Below, one piece after another: positions 1 through 9,852 of a DNA stretch of 64,000 bases. Below the pieces are notes generated by a model. The model worked only from the letters and a program-made list of their open reading frames with translations, was not told the DNA's origin and searched no databases. The position numbers were made by a program, and so were the translations under genes. Source of the stretch: Mesobacillus maritimus. Its GTDB lineage: Bacteria > Bacillota > Bacilli > Bacillales > Cytobacillaceae. The stretch's first letter is position 1. Each line of letters starts with the position of its first letter. Location: positions 1-64,000 of the forward strand of contig NZ_JAMBNR010000014.1 of NCBI RefSeq assembly GCF_023715205.1, written 5' to 3'.

Positions 1-175
<175 letters not shown>

Positions 176-224
176 AAATTAGTTATTTTCGCTAACGCGA
201 AAAAACTTAGATACTCAGTATTTA

Positions 225-265
<41 letters not shown>

Positions 266-306
266 GATTTTTGCGCAAGCAAAATATCCTCCTTAATATT
301 AAATAG

Positions 307-421
<115 letters not shown>

Positions 422-422
<1 letters not shown>

Positions 423-466
423 AAAATAAGAGCACAGACAACATGTCTGTGCTCTTATTTTGGCAT
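422..466 (+). terminator. rRNA operon terminator
   Basis: A perfect 19-bp inverted repeat (422-440 with 444-462) with a 3-base loop starts at the last base of the 5S gene. Its 3' arm ends in TTATTTT. It is the intrinsic terminator of the rRNA operon. Confidence 0.9.
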
Positions 467-478
467 TTAATTGGACTT

Positions 479-520
479 AAAAGCGAAGTAGCCCTCTCAA
501 CAGGTTTCCTTCGCTTTTTT
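479..520 (+). terminator. second terminator behind the rRNA operon
   Basis: AAAAGCGAAG (479-488) pairs with CTTCGCTTTT (509-518) and is followed by a T run. It may back up the first rrn terminator or serve transcription from the right, since the left arm begins with A residues. Confidence 0.6.
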
Positions 521-539
521 CTTTCCTCCAGGTATTGAT

Positions 540-929
540 AAATGAGATTTCTCTTTTTGATGATTAATCATTCACTTGCAAGCGTCATTGATTCGCTTCA
601 ATGAGGGGACTCCTAGTTACCAATAGTCTTTTTTACAGTGCTAAACAGATGTAAAGAGTGTAAAGGATGTCACGTTCTGTGCGAAGAATGGATAATTCCA
701 GAAATGTTGCAGAATCGAATCCCCTAGGACAAGGTACTTTATACCCATCTCTTCTGTAAGTAAATGTGAAGGGGATGATGATAATGGTTACTTTATTAAT
801 CGTTGAAAACGGGACTATAATTATTATAAATTTTTAGAATTTTTAGAAAGGTAGGTTGTATTCAAATAAAATACCGATTTTATGCCTAATAGCTAAACTT
901 GTTACAGAATATGAAGATGGGAGGACGTT
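540..929. other. intergenic stretch without recognisable genes
   Basis: About 390 bases between the rRNA terminators and the acyl-CoA synthetase. I see no convincing ORF, structured RNA or operator. The far right end carries GGGAGG at 919-924, the ribosome binding site of the next gene; its promoter is presumably here but I cannot place it with confidence. Confidence 0.5.
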
Positions 930-2546
930 ATGAATCACTCTTTTCAACTCAATTTAAAAACGTTTTTAGAGCGAAGCACTTTGTATTTCCCTAATAAAGA
1001 GATTGTTTCACGGGAGCCAGATGACAGTCTTTTCCGCTATACATACGCTGAGTTTTATTCTCGCACCAAAAGACTAGCAAATGTCTTAAAAAAGTTTGGA
1101 ATCCAAAAAGGAGACCGGATTGCCTCGCTAGCTTGGAATACGCATCGTCATCTGGAATTATATTTAGGTGGTCCATGTTATGGCGCTGTCCTACATACAG
1201 TCAATCTCCGGTATGGGGAACCTGAAATTATTTATACCATTAACCATGCCGAAGACAAGATTTTATTTTTTGATGAAGATCAGTTGTCAATTGTGGAAGC
1301 CATTGCAGACCAATTGCATCATATTCAAGCATATGTCGTACTAGGGAAGGATATTCCTCAGACCACGCTTTCTCCGATCTATAGTTATGAACAACTTCTA
1401 GGGCTGGTGGATGATCAATTTTCATTTGAAATGCTTGACGAGTATTCTCCAGCGACGATTTGCTATACATCCGCAACGACGGGACTTCCAAAAGGTGTAA
1501 CGTATACTCATAGAAGTCTTTACTTATATACATCTGCACTAATGTATAAAGATGTGACAGCTATTTCCGAAACAGACAGCATTATGCCTATGGTGCCAAT
1601 GTTTCATGTAAATGCATGGGGGTTGCCATATGCGGCGATTGCTACGGGTGCTAAATTGGTGTTGCCAGGCTATCGGCCAAATGTTCATCATCTATTAACC
1701 TTAATCGAATCAGAAGAAGTAACCTTAACCGCTGCCGCTGTAACGATCGGCGTCGAAATGGTCAATCTATTAGAAAAACATGAATATAAGGTATCTAGTT
1801 TAAGAGGACTATGGCTAGGTGGTCAGGCCATTCCTAAGGCCATTATCGACAAACTCTATTATAAATATGATGTTCCCGTTGTCCAAGGATATGGTGCAAC
1901 CGAGACCTCTCCACTGATTACGTTTCTACATGTTCGAAAAGATCAACAGCAAATCGATGAAAATGAAAACATCAATCTCCGGACAAGGCAAGGAACTTTA
2001 ATTCCTGGGATCGAAATGAAAATCATCGATGAAACAGGAAAGGAAATTGCTTGGGATGATCAACAAATGGGAGAGATTCACGCTCGGGGTCCATGGGCAG
2101 CAGATGAGTATCTAAATGATGAACGATCGGCTACCTCATTCGTTGATGGTTGGTGGAAAAGCGGGGATATTGCCACCATTGACAAACAGGGATCGATTCG
2201 AATCGTTGATCGGAATAAAGACATGATCAAAAGTGGTGGAGAATGGATTTCTTCAGTTCAACTTGAAAATGAACTGATTGCTCACCCAGATGTACAAGAA
2301 GCGTGTGTGGTCGCAATCCCTGATGAAAAATGGCTTGAACGTCCATTAGCATGTATCGTCCTGAAACATCCTATGAATGAAACAGAAATGGAAGCTGAAT
2401 TAATCCAGTGGTTAACACCAAAGTTTCCAAAGTGGTGGTTACCAAGTCAGTTTGAATTTTTAAACGAGATCCCGAAAAATGCCACAGGAAAATTCAATAA
2501 AAAGTTATTGCGGGAAATGCTAGCCAAAGAGAAAAGGGAAGTATGA
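930..2546 (+). CDS. acyl-CoA synthetase (AMP-forming, AlkK-like)
   Basis: A 538-residue member of the ANL adenylating family, which activates a carboxylic acid with ATP and transfers it to CoA. The phosphate-binding motif YTSATTGLPKG lies near residue 178, the GYGATE motif near 320, the hinge region around 411-440, and the catalytic lysine in NATGKFNKK near 520. The MVPMFHVNAWG segment is typical of the medium/long-chain AlkK-like branch. GGGAGG lies 5 bases before ATG. An MHS-family symporter follows about 100 bases downstream, so the pair may import and activate one organic acid; the substrate is not visible from sequence. Confidence 0.88.
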   Translation: MNHSFQLNLKTFLERSTLYFPNKEIVSREPDDSLFRYTYAEFYSRTKRLANVLKKFGIQKGDRIASLAWNTHRHLELYLGGPCYGAVLHTVNLRYGEPEIIYTINHAEDKILFFDEDQLSIVEAIADQLHHIQAYVVLGKDIPQTTLSPIYSYEQLLGLVDDQFSFEMLDEYSPATICYTSATTGLPKGVTYTHRSLYLYTSALMYKDVTAISETDSIMPMVPMFHVNAWGLPYAAIATGAKLVLPGYRPNVHHLLTLIESEEVTLTAAAVTIGVEMVNLLEKHEYKVSSLRGLWLGGQAIPKAIIDKLYYKYDVPVVQGYGATETSPLITFLHVRKDQQQIDENENINLRTRQGTLIPGIEMKIIDETGKEIAWDDQQMGEIHARGPWAADEYLNDERSATSFVDGWWKSGDIATIDKQGSIRIVDRNKDMIKSGGEWISSVQLENELIAHPDVQEACVVAIPDEKWLERPLACIVLKHPMNETEMEAELIQWLTPKFPKWWLPSQFEFLNEIPKNATGKFNKKLLREMLAKEKREV

Positions 2547-2651
2547 ATTTCAACCTAAAAATAAAAGCGTTTACCCGCTTAAATCAACGCTACAGATTGT
2601 GTAGATAAATAGAACAGAATCTACCAATATTCATAGGATGGGGGAATACAA

Positions 2652-3959
2652 ATGAAAATCGATGAAAAAGTTCGCAAAAAACAAATGAGAAAGGTAGCAA
2701 TGGCTAGTATCATTGGCACATCAATCGAATGGTATGATTTCTTTCTTTATGGAACGATGGCGGCGTTGGTTTTCCCTCAGCTCTTCTTCCCAGAGTCTAG
2801 CTCTTTCATGGGAGTTCTACAGGCCTTTATCACGCTATTTATCGGCTTTTTAGCTCGTCCAATTGGAGCCATCATCTTTAGTTCGTACGGAGATAAAATT
2901 GGCAGAAAAGCTGCTTTGGTCACATCATTGTTATTAATGGGGATAAGCAGTACACTCATGGGATTGCTGCCTACTTTTGACACCATTGGCATATTGGCAC
3001 CGATTCTGTTGGTTGTGCTCCGTTTTGTCCAGGGAATTGGCGTGGGCGGAGAATGGGGCGGTTCCGTGACACTTTCTGTTGAATGGAGTTCGGAAAAGTC
3101 TCGTGGGTTAATGGGAAGTATGACGCAATTGGGTGTCCCGATTGGAATGTTATTCTCAACGGCTGTCGTTTCCTTGTGTATCTTCTTAACTGGCGATAGT
3201 TTTGCGGTATGGGGATGGAGAGTTCCGTTTTTAATCAGCATTGTCCTTGTCTTTGTTGGATTGGCCATTCGTTTAGGAATTGAAGAATCTCCTGAGTTTG
3301 AGAAGATGAAAGAAGAGAACCGAACAGCAAAATCTCCAGTCATTGAATCGATAAAAGAACATCCGAAAGAGATTGTCTTTGCAGCTCTTACTCGTCTTGC
3401 AGACAACGTCCCTTTCTATATTTATACGACCTTTCTAATCTATTACGCAACACAACATCTACAAATCGATCGGCAATTTATCACGAATGCTGTGTTACTT
3501 GTTTCCGTTACCTTCTTATTCGTTGTTCCGTTATCCGCTTCTCTATCAGACAAGTATGGAAGAAGGAACATTACTTTGGCAGGGATGCTTCTTACTCTAG
3601 TTTTTTCCTATCCGTATTTCGCACTGGTCAATACGGGAGAAACGGGCTTTATCATTACAGCGATTATTATTTCAAGTATCGGTCCAGCAGTGGTTTATGG
3701 TCCACAAGCCGCGTTAATCGCCGAAATTTTCCCGGTTCATTTGCGATTTAGTGGTGCTTCGATTGCTTATCAGTTTGCATCGATCATTGCCGGAGGTCTT
3801 GCACCTACCATCTCGTTAGCTTTACTGGAAAAGTTCGGTAGCACGTCATCGATTAGTCTTTATGTGGTCATTTGCTGTACCATCTCGATTATCGCCTTAT
3901 TTCTTCTTAAACCAGCAGAACCGCATAAGATCGCAGAAAACCAACCTAAAGTCATTTAG
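2652..3959 (+). CDS. MFS transporter, metabolite:H+ symporter (MHS) family
   Basis: A 435-residue, 12-segment membrane protein. The N-terminal SIEWYDFFLYG motif and the GDKIGRKAAL loop between helices 2 and 3 are diagnostic of the MHS group (ShiA/ProP/KgtP-like), which takes up dicarboxylates, aromatic acids or osmolytes with protons. A GATGGGGG-like ribosome binding site precedes the start. It probably forms one unit with the upstream acyl-CoA synthetase and faces a LysR regulator convergently. The exact substrate cannot be called. Confidence 0.88.
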   Translation: MKIDEKVRKKQMRKVAMASIIGTSIEWYDFFLYGTMAALVFPQLFFPESSSFMGVLQAFITLFIGFLARPIGAIIFSSYGDKIGRKAALVTSLLLMGISSTLMGLLPTFDTIGILAPILLVVLRFVQGIGVGGEWGGSVTLSVEWSSEKSRGLMGSMTQLGVPIGMLFSTAVVSLCIFLTGDSFAVWGWRVPFLISIVLVFVGLAIRLGIEESPEFEKMKEENRTAKSPVIESIKEHPKEIVFAALTRLADNVPFYIYTTFLIYYATQHLQIDRQFITNAVLLVSVTFLFVVPLSASLSDKYGRRNITLAGMLLTLVFSYPYFALVNTGETGFIITAIIISSIGPAVVYGPQAALIAEIFPVHLRFSGASIAYQFASIIAGGLAPTISLALLEKFGSTSSISLYVVICCTISIIALFLLKPAEPHKIAENQPKVI

Positions 3960-3973
3960 CATAATCGACGTTT

Positions 3974-4034
3974 AAAAACACTCTAGTAATGGATTTGGCC
4001 AAATGGCTTATCTTTTACTGTGAGTGTTTTTCTT
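3974..4034. terminator. bidirectional terminator between convergent genes
   Basis: AAAAACACTC (3974-3983) pairs with GAGTGTTTTT (4022-4031) around a loop that itself contains the small palindrome ATTTGGCCAAAT. A run on one side and T run on the other suit termination from both directions, between the symporter and the convergent LysR gene. Confidence 0.7.
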
Positions 4035-4040
4035 TGGATT

Positions 4041-4961
4041 TTAGGTGTTTTTCACTAGATAGTTTTCTAAGGTGTCCGATGTACATTTGATAAATTCCTT
4101 TTCTAAGATGGAAGTATATTTATTTTTCGCTTGGATGCAGATGAGATAATAGGTAGGCATTTGTATCGGATCATGGTATGGGATTAAACAAATATCGCCA
4201 CGGGTCACTAAGGGGTCGTGTTTCATTAAATCGGTAAAAAAGCCAATGGCTAAATTATTGGCAATCACATTTTTGGTGACATCATCAATGTTTGTATAAA
4301 ATAAAATCTGGCCAGGGCCATAGTTTGCAAAAATGTCATTCCACGTTTTTCGAGAAGCCCGTTCATTGCGGATCACTAAAGGGTATTTCAACATGTCCTT
4401 AGGTGTCACAACATCCATTTTCGCTAACGGGGAATGTTTGCTTACGGTGACCATCAAATTTATTTTATATAAGATCTGAGTATGGACGAAACCAGTTATT
4501 TCTTTTAAAGTTTCCTCAGATCCAAGAATAAAGCCAATATCCTTTTCGGAATTTTTGACTTTCTCAATGATGGAATCCGTGATATTGGCATCAATTTCAA
4601 TTTGAATATCTGGATTCTTTTTTCTAAAAGTATGTAACGCTTCAGGTAAAAACGTAGAAAAGAATAAAGGCGAACCTGTTATGGATAGACTCCTTTGTAC
4701 CTCTGCGGCACGTTTCCCAAGTTCTCTTAACTCCGTTACTTTATTCATAATTTCATAGGATAATTGTAAAACCTTTTCTCCTTGTTCTGTACACTTTGTT
4801 CCAGAACGAGACCGAATGAAGATCGGAATCCCCAGTTCCGCTTCTAGATTCGAGATTGCCTGACTAACCCCGGAATGCGAAACATGTAAACTCTCTGCCG
4901 CTTTCGTGATATTTCCTCTTTTCGCTACTTCAATCACATACTCCAGTTGTTCAATATTCAT
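4041..4961 (-). CDS. LysR-family transcriptional regulator
   Basis: A 306-residue LysR-type regulator: a winged helix-turn-helix at residues 1-60 (NITKAAESLHVSHSGVSQAI) followed by a periplasmic-binding-protein-like effector domain. AGGTGG at 4970-4975 stands 8 bases before the ATG at 4961; an in-frame GTG four codons upstream lies inside that ribosome binding site and was rejected. It is convergent with the acid symporter, so it may or may not regulate that pair. Confidence 0.88.
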   Translation of the reverse strand: MNIEQLEYVIEVAKRGNITKAAESLHVSHSGVSQAISNLEAELGIPIFIRSRSGTKCTEQGEKVLQLSYEIMNKVTELRELGKRAAEVQRSLSITGSPLFFSTFLPEALHTFRKKNPDIQIEIDANITDSIIEKVKNSEKDIGFILGSEETLKEITGFVHTQILYKINLMVTVSKHSPLAKMDVVTPKDMLKYPLVIRNERASRKTWNDIFANYGPGQILFYTNIDDVTKNVIANNLAIGFFTDLMKHDPLVTRGDICLIPYHDPIQMPTYYLICIQAKNKYTSILEKEFIKCTSDTLENYLVKNT

Positions 4962-5300
4962 CGCTAAAACCACCTATACGTTCACTTTCCTATTAAAGTT
5001 ATTATAAAGGTACATAATTTTTTGACTATTTACAAGGTATAAATGATTTAAAAAGTAGGATAATCATTAGGTGAAAATTAAGAATAGTGCTTATGACGAA
5101 TGAATAGTGAGGGTGAGTAAGGGGAGTGAAATGGTCGTACAGGGGGATATAGAAAGAGAGGAAATAACCAATAAACAGCATGGTTTGTTGAATGTCGTTC
5201 GCTCCTATTGACAAAATGCTATTATCATTATTGTAAAAGGGGTTCATTTAAAAAGAATACAGATAGGTATACTAAAAGAAAAAAGTTAGGTGAGATTTAT

Positions 5301-5459
5301 ATGGGTTTCTTCGGTAATCGAAGAGAAAAACGACGAGAGAAAAAGATTCAAAGGGGAATATGTCCCGACTGCTCAGGAAGGGGATTTTTTTCTTCAGGAT
5401 TGGAATCTGTTCATGTCCATGATTGTGATTCTTGTAACGGAACAGGAAAAGCGAAGTAG
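5301..5459 (+). CDS. small DnaJ-type zinc-finger protein
   Basis: A 52-residue basic protein with two CxxCxGxG-type knuckles, CPDCSGRG near residue 24 and CDSCNGTG near 43, like one half of the DnaJ zinc-binding domain and like small Bacillus proteins such as YuiA. It probably binds one zinc ion through four cysteines. AGGTGA at 5288-5293 is 7 bases before ATG. Longer in-frame readings upstream lack a ribosome binding site. Function unknown. Confidence 0.65.
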   Translation: MGFFGNRREKRREKKIQRGICPDCSGRGFFSSGLESVHVHDCDSCNGTGKAK

Positions 5460-5655
5460 TGCAAAGAAGATAGAGCGAGTATTAGAATCATGAGTTGATA
5501 AGCTAAAGGGTGTAAGAGTTGAAGATAGGAGCTGTCATTTATGGCGGCTTTTTATTATTATGCTAATGGTGCAGAATACTTTAAGAAGGATGGTAGGATG
5601 CTTGAAGTACGGCGGCGATGAGATGAAGTAGATAGGAGTGAGGAGGAGTTGTGGG

Positions 5656-6141
5656 GTGATTAAAGTGGAGATACGCAGACCAAGAATGGAGGATATAAAA
5701 GAGTTATATTCCCTTTTCAGAATTGTGATTAAGGATACTTTCATTGAAGAGGGGATAGGCGAGAAGTTATTAGACTTGAATAATGAAATTGAGGGTAAGG
5801 AAAGGTACTTAGAAAGTGATCTTGAAAGTGATGGAGAGAAACGCTATTTCTTGATTGCTTTATATGGCAATAAAATGATTGGTTCAATTGAATATGGTCC
5901 AGCTAGTAATCTCATATGTAAGATGACAAATAACAATATTAAAGAGCTAGTCGAGGTAGGTACAGTATTTGTTCATCCGGACTATCAGAGAATGGGAGTA
6001 GGGAATTTGCTGCTAAATAAGATGTATTCTACTTTAAAGAGTAAAGGTATAGAAGAGTTTTGTTTAGCTAGTGGCTATAAAATGGCACAAAAAATCTGGA
6101 AAAAGAAATTTGGAGAGCCAGATTATTTGTTAGAGGACTAA
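5656..6141 (+). CDS. GNAT-family N-acetyltransferase
   Basis: A 161-residue acetyltransferase. The acetyl-CoA-binding motif A is seen as VGTVFVHPDYQRMGVGNLLL (about residues 104-123), with the Q/R-x-x-G-x-G/A signature. The GTG at 5656 follows AGGAGG (5641-5646) by 9 bases; the longer ORF reading begins upstream of that site. The acceptor is unknown. It stands alone. Confidence 0.75.
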   Translation: MIKVEIRRPRMEDIKELYSLFRIVIKDTFIEEGIGEKLLDLNNEIEGKERYLESDLESDGEKRYFLIALYGNKMIGSIEYGPASNLICKMTNNNIKELVEVGTVFVHPDYQRMGVGNLLLNKMYSTLKSKGIEEFCLASGYKMAQKIWKKKFGEPDYLLED

Positions 6142-6543
6142 TGGGACAAAGGAAACGATCATTTGATTTGGAGGGTCAGGGTCATCGATTTGGTAGTAGG
6201 CTGAGAAGAAAATTTAGAGTATTTCCTGAAAAAAGCTCATTACTTAAGCAATGCGGTAATGCTGTTTTGGGAGAGAATGGAATGATATAACGGGTATCTT
6301 GAATTGAAGAAAGGTTGCTGAGGTAGCCTTTTTCTTATTGAGCTAACGAAGCAGGATAGTGAGAGAAGAAAATGTATAGTGTATAGTTTTTTTCAATATG
6401 ATATAAAATCAGAGAAAGAAGCAGTGAGTTAGTTCATCAATAATATTACGAATTTGAGGCTTAAAAAAACGCACTTAATAAATAAGCCCTTTCCATAGAT
6501 ACTTTTTCTATTTTAGGGGATACTATCCTCAATTGATTATATA
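6142..6543. other. intergenic stretch with a weak terminator
   Basis: About 400 AT-rich bases. AAAGG at 6310-6314 pairs, with wobbles, with the TAGCCTTTTT segment at 6324-6333, a weak terminator probably serving the GNAT gene. I see no other supported feature. Confidence 0.4.
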
Positions 6544-6558
6544 GGGGGGGGGTTGGAT

Positions 6559-7568
6559 ATGGAAAATAATCATGTACCTATTAAATTAACTACTGCTGAA
6601 ATCGCAACTCTGTGGAGATCATATATTCAAAACACAGCTGTAAGATGTTTTTACAAATATTTTGTTCAATACCTTCAAGATGAGGAGATAAAGCCAATTA
6701 TTAAAGAAGCTGAGGTTTTGGTTGAAACAATTATTGGGAAAATCGAAACAATTTTTGAAAAAGAAAACTTCCCAATACCAAAGGGATTTTCGGATAAAGA
6801 TATTGACTTATCAGCCCCTGCCCTTTATACAGACTTATTTGCATTAAGTTTTCTATATCGTGGAGGACAAGTAATTATTCCTCAGTATGCTAATACTCTT
6901 TCTAGAGTGACTCGAATCGATATTTATAATTTTTTTACGGAGTGTCTAAACAGTGAGACGGAATTACATAAGAAAGCATTAAACCTTATGCTTTCAAAAG
7001 GATTAAATGATCGACCTCCAAAGATGGAGTATCCAAAAAATGTTGAGTTTATTAAAGATCAACCCTCATTAATAAATACCTTGTTAGGTGAGAAAAGACC
7101 TCTAAATACTTTAGAAATAACAGAACTTTTTATGGAAATCGAAAGAAATGCAATTGGTCTAATCCTTTTGATGGGATTAATACAGGTAACAAAAGACAAG
7201 GAAATAAAGAACTATTTATTAAAGGGAAAAAAACTGGCTGAAAAGCAAGTGGATATATTTGATAAGTTATTAAAAGAAAATGATCATTTTATCGGATTCC
7301 CAATGACTATGAGGTAACAAATTCAACAATTTCTCCATTTTCTGAAAGATTAATACTGTTTATTATAGCTACTTCAAACCAAATAGCTATTTCTGCACTT
7401 GCAGATGCATTGTCTGTCTCAATGAGAAGAGATTTAGCGTCCCATTATTTCCTTGTTATAGGAGAGGTAATGAAGTACGGTGACGAAGGGCTTAAACTTT
7501 TGATTGAACGAGGCTGGATGGAGCAACCGCCACAACCCATTGATAGAAACAAATTTTATAAAAAATAA
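6559..7568 (+). pseudogene. DUF3231-like protein, broken by one frameshift
   Basis: The first frame codes 252 residues and stops at 7315-7317. From 7308 the neighbouring frame stays open to a stop at 7566-7568 and continues the same family: SPFSERLILF, then SVSMRRDLAS, then GWMEQPPQ, which are C-terminal hallmarks of DUF3231 proteins of Bacillus. A single missing base near 7307 explains the break. The joined product would be about 338 residues, near the usual family length. The start ATG follows a run of nine G residues (6544-6552) that acts as ribosome binding site. Family function is unknown. It is a pseudogene unless the indel is a sequencing error. Confidence 0.75.
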
Positions 7569-7611
7569 CATTTCTATGAAAAGATCCAAATCATAAGGGG
7601 GTTGGGATCAT

Positions 7612-8069
7612 GTGAAAAATGCAATTGAAAAATTATTGTGGAGCATGCCCTTCCTGGGTTTGGTCAGTTTCTAAACGGAAAAGTAATTAAAGGGATTGTT
7701 TTGATAATATTAGAGTTTCTTATAAATGTTCAAGCGAATTTCAACGTTGTGATTATTGCAAGTTTTCAAGGAGATATTCAAAATGCGATTGGACAGGCAG
7801 ATTATCAGTGGTTAATGTTTTATCCATGTTTATATTTTTATGCAATGTGGGATGCCTATAAGGATGCTGGAGGAGCGAAAGAAAGGTACTCTTTTCTTCC
7901 CTTTGTGTTTTCTGCCTACTTTGTTACAGTGGGATGTATTTATTCCTCAAATTTTTTATTATTTGGGGTTTTACTCGGACCTGTTTGGCTCCCAATGTTG
8001 TGTGTAATTCCTGGATTAGTTGTAGGAATCATAATAAAGAAAAGTCTAAACAAGAAATGTATATTTTAA
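7612..8069 (+). pseudogene. conserved Bacillus membrane protein, frameshifted near its start
   Basis: From GTG at 7612, behind AGGGGG, the reading MKNAIEKLLW runs into the wrong frame. The adjacent frame picks up at about 7643 with ALPGFGQFLNGK and continues through four hydrophobic segments to 8069. One missing base near 7647 restores a single protein of about 152 residues, with LPGFGQF motif near the N-terminus, MWDAYKDAGG in the middle and a final GVLLGPVWLPML helix. Function unknown. Internal starts in the second frame have no ribosome binding site. Confidence 0.6.
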
Positions 8070-8129
8070 AATTCACAATAATTAGAACCTTTTTAAATAA
8101 ACTTGTTAAGCTAATGGGTGGCAAGAGTA

Positions 8130-8162
8130 AAAAGGCAGCGGAATTGTCCGATGCCTTTTGCC
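8130..8162. terminator. hairpin between convergent genes
   Basis: AAAAGGCA (8130-8137) pairs with TGCCTTTT (8152-8159). It lies between the membrane protein remnant and the recombinase gene on the other strand and could end transcripts from either side. Confidence 0.5.
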
Positions 8163-8170
8163 ATTTATCA

Positions 8171-9010
8171 CTAAAAATATTTTCTATAAAATTCTCTTCT
8201 AAGGCTGCCACTTAACTGAGCATAAATCCTAGTGGTTTCGCTTTTTTCGTGCCCTAGTAAACTTTGAATAACATCGATAGGAGCTCCGTTGTTCAATAGG
8301 TGGGTGGCATATCTGTGGCGTAGTTGGTGTGGATGTATTTCTTTGTTGATCCCTGGACGGCTTGATATTCGCTTTATGATGTACCTCATCTGACCAATGC
8401 TCATTCGGTGCGGATTTCGTTCCGTAACAAAAATAGCTGGGTCATTATCTTGGCGAAGATCTAAATATCGCTTAAGCCAGATTTCACACCGTATATTAAA
8501 GTAAACCTCCCTTTCCTTATCACCCTTTCCAAGTACAATTGCAGAGCGATTTGACCAATTAATACTATTTTTATTAAGAGAAACAATTTCTCCTATTCTA
8601 CAACCTGTTGAAAACATAAATTCAAATAATGCTTTTTCCATTGGAGAAAAACACGCTTCCCTCAAATGTTCAATTTCTCTCTCCGTTAAAAATTTCGGAA
8701 TCCGTTTTCCTTGTTTAGGTTCTTTAATTTTTGCAGCTGGATTTTTTTGAATATGCCCTTCCTCGTGTGACCAACGAAATAGTGATTTAATAAATCGAAT
8801 CCGATGAGCTAAACTTGATGGTTTTAAGTGTACACTGGATTTTGCTAGGTATCCTTTCAACTGATCGGTTGTTACTGATCCAATACTTACATCATTAAAG
8901 TGATGGATGAGTAACTTAGATTGGAGTCTATACGCTTTTAATGTCTGTGGAGAGAATCCTTCAATCCTCTTATCCGATTCATAAAGTTCCCAGGCATTTG
9001 TTAATTGCAA
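8171..9010 (-). CDS. tyrosine recombinase / integrase (XerC/D-like)
   Basis: A 279-residue site-specific recombinase with a core-binding SAM-like N-terminal domain and a complete catalytic domain: Arg in GCRIGE, Lys in GKGDKER, HxLRH in HPHQLRHRYATH, His in LLGHEKSETT and the nucleophilic Tyr in RIYAQL. All active-site residues are present, so it should be functional. AAGGAGG (9019-9025) is 8 bases before the TTG at 9010; the TTG at 9016 is too close. No phage structural, excision or conjugation genes and no clear att repeats are visible nearby. Confidence 0.85.
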   Translation of the reverse strand: MQLTNAWELYESDKRIEGFSPQTLKAYRLQSKLLIHHFNDVSIGSVTTDQLKGYLAKSSVHLKPSSLAHRIRFIKSLFRWSHEEGHIQKNPAAKIKEPKQGKRIPKFLTEREIEHLREACFSPMEKALFEFMFSTGCRIGEIVSLNKNSINWSNRSAIVLGKGDKEREVYFNIRCEIWLKRYLDLRQDNDPAIFVTERNPHRMSIGQMRYIIKRISSRPGINKEIHPHQLRHRYATHLLNNGAPIDVIQSLLGHEKSETTRIYAQLSGSLRREFYRKYF

Positions 9011-9126
9011 AATCAATTCCTCCTTAAGGATTGTGTTAGAGGAATTATTGCCTTGAATATAGAAATAAACACGTTGATATTGAAGTAACGGGCAGGTTAG
9101 TTCAAATTCTGTTTTATATAAATAAA

Positions 9127-9149
9127 AGACGGTGAAAAAAGCACCGTCT
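9127..9149 (-). terminator. terminator of the small membrane protein gene
   Basis: AGACGGT (9127-9133) pairs with ACCGTCT (9143-9149). On the minus strand the stem is followed by TTTTATTTAT, so it ends the transcript of the small gene at 9158-9361. Confidence 0.6.
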
Positions 9150-9157
9150 ATAATTAG

Positions 9158-9361
9158 CTATTTATTTTGTGTTAATTCTTTGTAATAAAGGTAATCGACT
9201 TTATGCTTGGTAGCCATTAACTGCGAAGCCAAAACCGCCGTATAAACAGTGGTTAGTACAATTGCTCCAACACCAAGACCTGAAAGGTTTATCTTATTAG
9301 ATGTACTCATTCCATTATTACTTGTGCTCATTTCATTATTACTTGTGGGTGTTTCTTCCAT
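9158..9361 (-). CDS. small single-span membrane protein
   Basis: A 67-residue protein with a Ser/Thr/Asn-rich N-terminus containing three near-repeats (TPTSNNE, MSTSNNG, MSTSNK), one hydrophobic helix at about residues 29-48, and a charged C-terminus. AGGGGG is placed about 8 bases before ATG, and a terminator follows closely, so expression looks real. I do not recognise a family; it could be a small accessory or mobile-element protein linked to the recombinase. Confidence 0.5.
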   Translation of the reverse strand: MEETPTSNNEMSTSNNGMSTSNKINLSGLGVGAIVLTTVYTAVLASQLMATKHKVDYLYYKELTQNK

Positions 9362-9471
9362 TATATTAACCCCCTAATTTGTTATAGGGGTATTATTAGT
9401 AACAGCATTTAAACTTATACTCCAAAAAATAATTGAGAGAAAGAAAACAGGCAGATCCTAAAAACTTTAAG

Positions 9472-9566
9472 TTTGTGAACAAATGTATTTAAACTAAAGG
9501 GTGCTTAACTTTAACAAGAATACAAAATAAAGGAGCAGGATTTTTAATATCCAGCTCATTCTTTAT
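9472..9566 (+). repeat. intergenic repeat module, copy 1
   Basis: TTTGTGAACAAATG followed by TTTAAACTAAAGGGTGC closely resembles the modules at 12308 and 12424, and its core recurs at 14848, 21038 and 21454. The downstream part contains an imperfect stem (GAGCAGGA with TCCAGCTC) and a T-rich tail. Confidence 0.5.
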
Positions 9567-9568
9567 TG

Positions 9569-9802
9569 TTAAATGATGCAATTTTGTTTGCTAATTCGTA
9601 TGTGAAACGCGTTGTTATTTGCTTTGCCTTTTTCTATTTTGCACTTCAAAAGAGAACCCGTTAGTATCGTACAGGGGTCGTCTTTTTTTACTTCATTGAT
9701 ACCAGAAGTAAGGTTATGGTTGATGGCACCTTTCACTTCTTGGTTAGAATCTTTTAATACTTCACACCATTTTATATCAGTTAAGTCGTAGAATGACAAC
9801 AC
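9569..9802 (-). CDS. small hypothetical protein
   Basis: A 77-residue ORF, soluble and charged, with no family I recognise. AAGGGG lies just before the GTG at 9802 and 5 bases before a TTG at 9799, which makes the TTG the likelier start. Codon use is unremarkable and there is no partner gene, so it may be non-coding. Confidence 0.3.
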   Translation of the reverse strand: MLSFYDLTDIKWCEVLKDSNQEVKGAINHNLTSGINEVKKDDPCTILTGSLLKCKIEKGKANNNAFHIRISKQNCII

Positions 9803-9852
9803 AACCCCTTTCTAGGGGGTGTTGTCCCAGCGGTATCCCCTTCAGGACATGC

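Noticed and set aside
2777-3406. Minus-strand ORF of 209 codons
   Set aside because: Antisense to the MHS symporter, low-complexity Pro/Ser/Thr composition, no ribosome binding site.
9795-9826. Hairpin GACAACAC...GTGTTGTC as terminator of the EamA gene
   Set aside because: The stem is imperfect in the middle and has no T run in the direction of that gene.
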